Shown in pieces: positions 56,642-64,000 of a stretch of 64,000 bases of DNA (the stretch's first letter is position 1; the number at the start of each line of letters is the position of its first letter). The position numbers and the translations under genes are program-made. The notes under the pieces were generated by a model. That model did not search any database and was not told the origin of the DNA. It saw nothing but the letters and a program-made list of their open reading frames with translations. The stretch spans positions 10,055,456 to 10,119,455 of the forward strand of contig CM055102.1 in NCBI GenBank assembly GCA_029204225.1. The letters are read 5' to 3'. The stretch comes from Diphasiastrum complanatum. Lineage: Eukaryota; Streptophyta; Lycopodiopsida; Lycopodiales; Lycopodiaceae.

Positions 56642-57703
56642 CTAAACATCATGCCAAGCCATGGATTCCAAGGCATTTTGTGCACTTGAAGATACATCAA
56701 TTAAAATATTAAGTGCATAAATAATGTTGCCAAAGACAACTTGCCTTGCTTGATCCATATGATTGAGCCTAGATGGCTCCATCTTGATACTCAAGGTTCT
56801 TCTTGGAGTCCTCGGGTCTTGAGCTTGATCCTCCACTTGACTTGACTCCAAACCATCAATGAATTGAATAAGGTGTTGATCCAAAGGTGCTTCTTCAAGT
56901 TTACAAATCTTCCACTCTTGAAAGATCACATTTCTACTATTGACAAATTCTTTGGCTGAAAACAAGTAGATTCTACAATGTCTACTTGAAGAGCAAAACA
57001 CTACCATTATTCCTATCATTGAAATAGGATAATCTTTGGTCCTTACATTGAAATGATCATGCTCAAAGCATGTGGACCCAAAGATTTCCAATACAAATGA
57101 TGTTTCATCTTTTATGACACTATTCAAACTATTACAAAAATAGTTATCCAATGAAATTGCTTTATCAACAACAAATGGAGATTTGAAAGCATCTAATTTC
57201 ATTGTCTTGTCATAAAGAGTACTAAACACCATAGATCTTAAAGATAAACAACAAGTCACTCCATGTCTACTAATACTATCTAAAAAGTATTCAAAGATAG
57301 TATACTCTCCAATGCTCACCACCCTTGCAAGATGCACACTTGAATGAACAATTTGCATGCAATTTGATGACTTGGCCATTGTCATTGAGGACTCCCTTGA
57401 AAATCTCATGCTTTGAGGCTGATCCTCAAGATCTTCCTCCTTTTGATGTTGCTCCTCAATGCAAGTAAGATCACACTTTGCCAAGATCTCCTCTTGAGTG
57501 ATCTCCTCCTTTGCCAAGCTCATTCTTTCAAAAGCAACACTAGCTTCCAACTTAAACAATCTTCCATGTTTAAATCCCTTTGCAATGCAAACATCATTCT
57601 TCAAGATGAAGCAAACACCATGCTTAAAGTGGACATCCAAACCACTTTCTAAGAGTAGACCAACACTAAGGATTCTTGGTGATTGATGATACATAAAGGA
57701 CAT
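56642..57703 (-). CDS. Copia-8 altered integrase-like ORF (353 codons)
   Basis: It begins by overlapping the Gag-protease ORF with one frameshift (shared point near 57690), then reads ILSVGLLLESGLDVHFKHG and GRLFKLEAS. The GAG-pre-integrase finger is absent. The middle has a weak likeness to integrase (IFGSTCFEHDHFNVRTKD, then VNSRNVIFQEWKICKLEE, DPRTPRRTLSIKMEPSRL), in the same order as Copia-1 FGSTCYVHQSLDKR, VSRDVIFYEG and RTPRRSTRARSEPLRL. The catalytic DDE residues are not recognisable. RT and RNase H are missing: the ORF ends ~200 bases before the LTR. A frame this long without catalytic residues is unusual. It may be a non-autonomous derivative relying on relatives such as Copia-1. Confidence 0.7.
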   Translation of the reverse strand: MSFMYHQSPRILSVGLLLESGLDVHFKHGVCFILKNDVCIAKGFKHGRLFKLEASVAFERMSLAKEEITQEEILAKCDLTCIEEQHQKEEDLEDQPQSMRFSRESSMTMAKSSNCMQIVHSSVHLARVVSIGEYTIFEYFLDSISRHGVTCCLSLRSMVFSTLYDKTMKLDAFKSPFVVDKAISLDNYFCNSLNSVIKDETSFVLEIFGSTCFEHDHFNVRTKDYPISMIGIMVVFCSSSRHCRIYLFSAKEFVNSRNVIFQEWKICKLEEAPLDQHLIQFIDGLESSQVEDQAQDPRTPRRTLSIKMEPSRLNHMDQARQVVFGNIIYALNILIDVSSSAQNALESMAWHDV

Positions 57704-58793
57704 TTTCTAGATCTATGCATTTTGAGGATTCTAGACACAAAGAGATGGTGCCAACACCATCTATCCTACACTCTTCATCATTTGCGATAAAGACAAACTT
57801 TTTAGCATCATTGAATGAGTGTAAGGTTAAGAAAAAGTCCTTTTCACAAGACATGTGGGAGCTAGCCCCACTGTCGATCCACCAATTGTCTCTTGAATTG
57901 CTATTGCTTGTTGGTGAGGATGTAGATGCCATCAAGAATACATCTACTTCATCCTCCTCCTCCTCCTTTGCAAGGTTTCCTTGTTTGTCCTCCTCCACTT
58001 GTGCTCTTAGCCTCTTGTAGCATTCAGATGCATAATGCCCCTTCTTTTCACAAAAGAAGCATTTTTGCTTTGACTTGTCCTTTGAGCTTGATGAATCATC
58101 CTCTTCTTTGGCCTCCTTTGGATGCTTCTTCTTTCCATTGGTCTTCTCTTTGCCCTTGATTGAGAAGTTGGCTTTCTCATCACCATCCTGCAAAGACAAG
58201 GAACTCATCCTAGATTTTGCATGGAGCATCCTACACTCTTCAGCCACTAATACACTGTGAAGTTTTTCTATAGTTGGCAAAGTGTCTTGGATGGCAAAAC
58301 TTTGGACCAAATTTGCAAAGTCATCTCCTAGACCATTAAGAACAATTTGTACAAGCTCTCCATCATGAATCTTCTCTCCAATGGAAGCCAACTCCCTATT
58401 TAGAGACTTGATTCTGAGTACATAATCTTGTGCACTCTCCTCACTTCTCGTCATGCTTTGCAAAATCTGATTTCTAAGCATGAGTACTCTTGAATTGTTA
58501 CTAGATTCATAGATTGATTTTAAAGACTCCCAAGCCTCTTTAGCACTAGTACATGCTGATACTTCTCTCAACAAATCATTGCTCACATTCATCTTCACAC
58601 AATGAAGTGCAAGCCTAGATCTCTTCTTGTATCTAGCTAACTCTTGTGCACCTATAGGTTCATCTTCATCTTCAATCAAGAACTCACGAAGGTCTTGGAG
58701 CACCAAGAGTGACTCCATCCTAACCTTCCAAATAGCATAATTTGTAGAATTCAATCTCTCACTAGCTTCTAGAAGGTATGCTCCAGCAGATCC
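57666..58793 (-). CDS. gag: Copia-8 Gag-protease
   Basis: The start is MGSAGAYLLEASERL at 58793 (an in-frame ATG at 58820 lies upstream). Gag is very close to Copia-1: NYAIWKVRMESLLVLQDL, LHCVKMNVSNDLLREVSAC. Zinc knuckle CFFCEKKGHYASEC lies at about 58068-58027, then an acidic stretch KEEEEDEVDVF and protease DSGASSHMS near 57880. The ORF ends at YVSSITKNP by a frameshift into the next ORF. Gag, zinc finger and protease residues are all intact. Confidence 0.9.
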   Translation of the reverse strand, partial: GSAGAYLLEASERLNSTNYAIWKVRMESLLVLQDLREFLIEDEDEPIGAQELARYKKRSRLALHCVKMNVSNDLLREVSACTSAKEAWESLKSIYESSNNSRVLMLRNQILQSMTRSEESAQDYVLRIKSLNRELASIGEKIHDGELVQIVLNGLGDDFANLVQSFAIQDTLPTIEKLHSVLVAEECRMLHAKSRMSSLSLQDGDEKANFSIKGKEKTNGKKKHPKEAKEEDDSSSSKDKSKQKCFFCEKKGHYASECYKRLRAQVEEDKQGNLAKEEEEDEVDVFLMASTSSPTSNSNSRDNWWIDSGASSHMSCEKDFFLTLHSFNDAKKFVFIANDEECRIDGVGTISLCLESSKCIDLENVLYVSSITKNP

Positions 58794-58820
58794 CATCTTA
58801 CTAGTGACTTCTACAAACAA

Positions 58821-59164
58821 GAAATAGATTTGATTGACTTGAAACTTACAAAGGTCTCACACTTGCAGTGTTTCACTCAAATTTTATTTCTATTCCAACA
58901 AATAGACTTATAATCACAGTTCTATCACTCCTTCACAAAGCTGGAATGAAGATAAGATGAAGTGATAACTATTTTCAAACAAATCTTACCAAGAAATGGA
59001 TTTGATTGTCTCTAGAAACTCACTAAGGTCTCTCTCTTGTAGTTTTTCAGTCAAATTAGATTTCTAATTCAACAAATGGACTTATAATCTCAGTTCTAGA
59101 ACTCCCTCACAAAGTTGGAATGAAGATAAGATGATGTGAAATCTACTTACAATCAAATCTTGCC
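58821..59164 (-). repeat. 172-bp tandem duplication in the Copia-8 leader
   Basis: Two related units (from ~58821 and ~58993) share GGAATGAAGATAAGATGA and AACAAAT(A/G)GACTTATAATC. Copia-1 has a single unit at the same place in its leader, so the duplication is specific to this copy or sublineage. Confidence 0.8.
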
Positions 59165-59588
59165 AATTTTGGCTATTTTTGGACAAAAAAATGACTTAAT
59201 CTCTTTCTTCCTTCTTGGTGTACTTTCAAGACCTGTTTTTAACCTTAATAGGACTTGAACTCAGCCTAGATTAATTAGATTCCATGAAACAAATTCAAAT
59301 CTAATCAATGGCAAATGATCTCGGTAGATTATCCTAGGATCTCCACCAAAAATTACACCAACAGCTCACAAATTGAATTTTTTTGGATCAAATGAATACC
59401 ATGCATTAAATGTAGGTCCAGAGGTGCCCACACATGTGGACAGTACGGATTTGGACCCCTACCAAGTTTGGGATCAAATCTCCTCACCAAAATCAAGATT
59501 CTAGCTTGCCCTCTCAATACTAGTTTTTAGCACCAAAACTTGCTAAAAATGGATCTGCATTAGATCAATGGCTTATGCTCTTCTACTT

Positions 59589-59601
59589 GGCTCTGATACC
59601 A
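59589..59601 (-). promoter_or_regulatory. Copia-8 primer binding site
   Basis: The minus strand reads TGGTATCAGAGCC next to the 5' LTR. Confidence 0.93.
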
Positions 59602-60298
59602 TGTGAAAGTACTGTACTTTAGGACCATAAATGGATCGACAAAAGATCCACAAGAGTGATTGGATGCTTGCTTAACAATCTATCAAAAAACTAGACACAA
59701 AAAAATTGATCTAGATTGGCAATTTGACAAACAACAAGCATTAACAATCAAAAGCATTGATAAACATTGAAATCTGAGCCCACATGTGCGTACTACAGGC
59801 TGTAGTACGGCCTTCAACCTGAGAAACAAGTAGAAATTGATTTGATTTCATTTGGATCAAAAAAACTCAATGTACATAGTGAACTAGCTTGAGATTGCCA
59901 ATGAGATCCAAAAATTTTCTGTCTTCTCACTATGGGAGCTTGGAATACATAGCAAATTCGACTTCTTGAAGTTAGGTGGATTTCCAGCATGTAATAAGGA
60001 AGTTAACTCACCCTTCTGGCCCTAAAATGAAACCCTAGTCTATTTCCTAGAGTTATGCTTGGTAGGTAGCTAGTTGGTCAAATTTTCACCTTAAACTTAG
60101 GTGTAAGTCCTATAAAGTAGGGATGACCACCAAATAGACATGACCAACTCTCTTGACTTGACCTAACCTACATTAGGATGGGTTTCCCACGTGGCATCAT
60201 GGCCTCACATGTGTGGGACCCACTTGTGTACACAATTTACACTATTCTACATGGTTTTTGATCAAGCTAGATTTGCCAATTTTTGGCAATTCTTCACA
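59602..60298 (-). mobile_element. Copia-8 5' LTR (full length)
   Basis: 697 bases, TGTGAAGAATTG to ACTTTCACA on the minus strand. It is related to the Copia-1 LTR (shared CCAGCATGTAATAAGGAAGT). The palindrome has decayed to CACATGTGCG here (near 59783). ATGAT at 60299-60303 matches 55971-55975. Confidence 0.95.
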
Positions 60299-60303
60299 AT
60301 GAT

Positions 60304-60907
60304 GGGTAACTCTGCTTCTATATATTTTACAAAACTCTCTAGGTAGGGGTAATTCTTGTAGTTTTAACCTTATGATGATAGCCATGAGCTAGATCCTGCT
60401 CTAGTAGCACTACCTAGTTGAATGGAATGACTCACTATTAAGATCCATGATGTATTTACTTTGAGTAAATTGATACTTTGATTGAGAATCCTTGAAAGTC
60501 AACTTCTATGGCCAAATCACTCATTCTCATAGTTCCAACGATGATTTGTAGGCATTAGAGAAACTTAGAGCCCGAAGAGGGCCTTTGAAAAAGATGTTTT
60601 TTTATTTTATTTTTTCTTATTTTCATTGCCATGTGGACCAATTGAAATCTTGAAATCGGGGTTCTACGTAACGTAGAATTTTTTAAATATAAATAAAATA
60701 AAAACTTTTAAAACATATTGTTGTTTCGTCGGGCAGCAAGTGGAAATGCTATTGGTTGATGAGGCCTGCCCTTCCAGCTCATCACTGCCCGAAGAGACCC
60801 AAAAATATTGAAAATGAATATGATAGATGGTTGAGATGAGAAAATTGATGTACCATTAATGTATATGCATTGTCAAATCATGGTTAACATGGTTAACCAG
60901 AGTTAAT
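60304..60907. other. Unassigned flank
   Basis: No ORF of note. AATTTGTGGTGCCAAATAGT near 60904 begins the stretch with weak coding signal that follows. Confidence 0.4.
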
Positions 60908-62040
60908 TTGTGGTGCCAAATAGTGTTTCAAATTGTCGCCAACACATTTTCTCAGATTCATGTAGCCTTTTTAAAAGTCTACCCAAATTTTCAGATTCAT
61001 AGTTCATTGTTTCAGATTTTTGCATGCAAATTACGAATGGCGCCATCAAGGAAGTCGTGCTCCTCAATCGACTTTGTGCTTTTATTCAACGAGATAGATG
61101 ATAATGGATTATGGGTGCCAAGAAAATATTAAAAAAACTCTTGGGTTTTGATGCATCCATCATCAAGAGGAGCATTTCGAAAAAGGAAAATGTCAAAACT
61201 ATCATTTCGATCTTATTGGAAGGCCAGAATTTTGGATTTCAAAACATCATCAGGAGAAAATCTATTTCTGAAATTCTAGTCCAAGTTGTATATATGCATT
61301 CAGAGATAAATGTGCAAAGATTCAACCGTCAGGATCATAAAAAAAAACAACTGTGAGTATTGATATTTTTTATACTTCGATTTTTGTCATTCATAAATAT
61401 CTAATAGTAAACTTGCCAATATAATCATTTTTTTTTTTCAGATTTATATCCATCCAACATAAATGAATGGGAGCCGAGTGGATCTTTAGCAGGTGTGTTA
61501 GATGTTATTCACACTGATATTGGACAGCTGCAATATCGAGGTAGAACTGCAAAAGATCTAGCTGATAGTGGGATCTTTTTTTATGAATCAATGTACATTT
61601 CTAAATTTACAAAAAGAATAATGATGTAAAAAATTCATTAAAAATGAGCACGGGATAAAAAATAGTCAGATTGAGTTGGTTTATTTTCTTGAATCAATTT
61701 GTGGATTTCTTTTCAAGTGTCAATATATACAAAACCCCAGCGATGTTTGTATGCAAAAATTTATCAGATAGTTTATTATTTGAACTTATGGATGAAGGCT
61801 GGGACAAAAGATCAGTTGGCTTCCATGTGCTTCCGTTATCAAATTGAAAAGCAAATGTTGAGCTTATGCTTCCATTATCAAAGATGGAAAAAAAATAAAG
61901 GTAAATGGGTGGCACTTTATCAAGTCTTGGAAGCCAGTGGACATTCAAAATGAAAAAATATTAAAATTATATACAATGATGCCGTTTTGACGTGTGTTGA
62001 GGTGGAAGAAGATTGGAGTTTAAACTACATTAGGCGGGAA
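60908..62040 (+). pseudogene. Hypothetical spliced gene, probably decayed
   Basis: Pieces in plausible order: MAPSRKSCSSIDFVLLFNE (61038-61132), shift, GFDASIIKRSISKKENVK and GQNFGFQNIIRRKSISEIL (to ~61350), an intron with GTGAGT donor (~61352) and T-rich acceptor ending TTTTCAG (~61440), then DLYPSNINEWEPSGSLAG, HTDIGQLQYRGRTAKDLA, SGIFFYESMY to a stop near 61630. Further decayed pieces follow: LLFELMDEGWDKRSVGFH near 61770 and VEVEEDWSLNYIRREL near 62000. The splice does not keep the frame unless the A run before it has changed length. I do not recognise the family. It converges on the Ulp1-like gene. Confidence 0.45.
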
Positions 62041-62487
62041 CTCGTAAGTAACTGTAAACACTCGATCTTTTATGAATAGTTTCAATCAAAACTTTCTAAT
62101 ACAATCTCTGTGCTAATTGTAACTAGCTTTGTATTAGTTTTATGCGAGTACGTAAAAGACATGAGCTCGAGATCAAATGCAGAGATATTGTCGAAACAAT
62201 CCAGCTTATGGAAGAACATTGAGATTCACTATCAACAAATACATGCCAATCATCATGTCTTTTTATCAATATAGAAAATTGCATTCTAGTATTACACTAT
62301 GGACACAACCTGATTGTAATAATCTATATTGATATCAATAAAAAAAACCCCATAAACGGGTTGTTTACATGTAAAATGATTGTATCTTTTTTTTTATGTA
62401 TCTCTATTTACAAATAGATCTCTATTCAGTCAATTTTTCTATATTTTCTTTATCGATATTAGGAACTGATAAGGGAACAGCTCCTTT
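62041..62487. other. Spacer between convergent genes
   Basis: AT-rich with several A or T runs. CAATAAAAAAAACC near 62336 may be a 3' end signal. No gene seen. Confidence 0.4.
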
Positions 62488-64000
62488 TTAAATCTCGCCC
62501 TCCTTTGTTTCGGGAAGGGCCTCAATGCCTTTTAAGGCAAGAGGACTCTCTGCTATAATATTGCCTTCCTCTGTATTATGAAGGACTTTTATTCCTTTTT
62601 GATCATATAAAATAGGATCTGCATCATGAGCAACCTGAAAGGTTGTTAAGGCAGGAGCAGCTTCCTTTTGAGGGCCCTCGATCCTAGGTGCAACGCTTAC
62701 ACTGTTCTGGGCATAGGTTCTGATCAACTCTTGCCAAAATCTATATACATCATCGGGAGTATACGGCTCAAGAGTAAACTGTCATCACAAAACACGAGAA
62801 TCAGCAAATTACAAACAATGATAGTAAAAAAATATGAATTAGAATGAAAGGAACTACAAATGAACAGAATATTACCTTTTCAATATCTACATCCACTTGT
62901 AAATTATACCACTCAAAAAATAGCTTCGTATTGTACAGGACGAACCATGCACAACTAAAAGCGTCATTTTGCTGTCCAAACTGCATATATAAAACAAAAA
63001 CTAGTAATATTATGATAGAAATTTTATTTATGCTATGACGATAGATTTGAATTAAAAAAGGAATATATGCATATCAGAGATAAATTGAATATACCTTGAG
63101 AGATCTAATGATTATTTCTCCAATTGAAGTTGTCGTTGTCGGTACGGCATCATGAAGTAGAGAATCAAATTCTCTATGTGTAAGTCACATGCCCCTTGAA
63201 GCAATGTAGTGTCTAATATTTTTTCAACTTCATCCATAATGCTATCAGTAACTAAAGCCTTTATGTTTTGTTATTATTTAACATTGATTTCATAGATTTA
63301 GAAGTCAAGATAGAGCCTAGTGAGTTTCCAATTGAAATCTCATCGGCCAAATGGTCTTCAACAACCAATGTTGATCTGCATTGCAAACATAATGTCATGA
63401 AAATGTCAGTAGAAATTAGGACACTCATAGTATTCACAATAGTATATACTAAGCAAATCAACAGAAAGTTGAAATGAATAAATAACAAAATTACTGAAGC
63501 ACATTTGAAGGGGTGCCACATTCTTTCTCAATTGTTTAACGAAGCTAAACAAACAAAACTGCAAGTGCAGATCCAAGGGAAGAATTTGATCGGAACTCAT
63601 TTGGTTGCTCTGTTTTAGATGTTAAAACTTTGATTTACACTATCTTTCACCCAGTTGTTGGTTTAAAAAATCTCTTGAAATTTGCTTTCATGCAAATTCA
63701 ATACCAAAGTTCAAGCAATATTCAATACCAAATAAGCTATATAACTTACTTGAATGCACGGATTCGTATTTTTCTATGGCCTCCTCTGGATGATAGATCA
63801 CATATATCCTTGTTTCCCAGTCTTTTCCTCTTGTTGCTTCGGACCTTTCTGTTAAGCACATCCATATCTTTAACAAGAGACAAATATGAGATACGCATGG
63901 ATTGAAGTGCAGTTTTTATCTCATCATTACTAGTTGTATAATGATGCAAAGAAGATTTCAACGTTTGGATCTCCTTCTTGAACATCTCATTTTCATCCAA
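62488..64000 (-). pseudogene. Coiled-coil / SLGS-module gene with Ulp1-like peptidase exon (runs off the window)
   Basis: Read leftward from the window edge: coiled coil 64000-63746 (MFKKEIQTLKSSLHHYT, SYLSLVKDMDVLNRKVR); an unclear stretch; exon ~63375-63095 with the SLGS module (EISIGNSLGSILTSKS; after a shift DEVEKILDTTLLQGACD; after another THREFDSLLHDAV); exon 62980-62876, 35 codons, FGQQNDAFSCAWFVLYN; exon 62778-62488 (YTPDDVYRFWQELIRTYAQ to a stop). Introns have GT/AG ends (63094-62981, 62875-62779). The Gln and Cys of QQNDAFSC match the Q-x5-C of Ulp1/C48 SUMO-type cysteine peptidases, though the usual DCG is SCA. The His-Asp part is not visible. Two shifts in the SLGS exon make this copy probably non-functional. 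Confidence 0.58.
62876..62980 (-). other. Ulp1-like catalytic exon
   Basis: Exactly 105 bases (35 codons), phase 0 on both sides. Acceptor TATATATGCAG| and donor GAAAAG|GTAATA. It carries the Gln and Cys of the peptidase motif and then NTKLFFEWYNLQ. Confidence 0.6.

Overview
This window looks like nuclear DNA of a land plant: AT-rich, almost all transposable elements, spliced genes with GT/AG introns, and LTR elements primed by an initiator-tRNA-Met type site (TGGTATCAGAGC). DUF7869-type, reverse transcriptase plus nuclease-type and CENP-A-like genes beside Ty1/copia and Ty3/gypsy elements suggest a seedless plant (fern, lycophyte or bryophyte). That is an inference; no marker gene fixes the species. 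I see no rRNA, tRNA, CRISPR array or bacterial-type operon. A 164-codon ORF near 17 kb is the only candidate for an ordinary host gene.

Layout. 0-16.4 kb: a Ty3/gypsy element (Gypsy-1; LTRs at 21-213 plus 2380-2673, and at 15895-16380; near-matching target duplication CCTGT/CCTGC). Nested in it is a young Ty1/copia element (Copia-1, perfect duplication CGTTT) whose 5' part, with half of the gypsy 5' LTR, has been flipped by a 2.46-kb inversion (214-2673). Most of the Gypsy-1 gag-pol is missing. Its place is taken by a foreign gene block (7.3-13.5 kb): two divergent CENP-A-like histone H3 genes, an unknown plus-strand gene, and a decayed gene joining a coiled coil, an undescribed module and an RNase H-fold transposase-like core. 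16.4-21.4 kb: a small ORF, a coiled-coil remnant, a copia LTR remnant, a minisatellite. 21.4-25.0 kb: two gypsy fragments. 25.1-30.96 kb: copia RNase H, Copia-2 and a copia RT. 31.7-33.1 kb: a DUF7869-type pseudogene. 34-40 kb: Copia-4 and Copia-5. 41.1-41.3 kb: degenerate telomere-like DNA. 41.9-49.4 kb: Copia-6 and Copia-7. 52.5-54.5 kb: an RT plus nuclease element with only two stop codons, followed by a (TC)n tract. 55.98-60.30 kb: a bounded copia derivative (Copia-8, duplication ATGAT) with no RT or RNase H. 60.9-64 kb: a hypothetical plus-strand gene and, on the minus strand, a second copy of the coiled-coil plus undescribed module, here joined to a Ulp1-like cysteine peptidase exon.

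How it fits. The most unusual content is the linked set of CENP-A-like H3 genes, transposase-like core and Ulp1-like peptidase. One N-terminal module precedes two different catalytic modules at opposite ends of the window, and an H3-like gene starts 69 bases after one of them. This suggests a large mobile or virus-derived element family that carries its own histone variant. The copies here are mostly decayed; the first H3-like ORF (7328-7759) is the exception.
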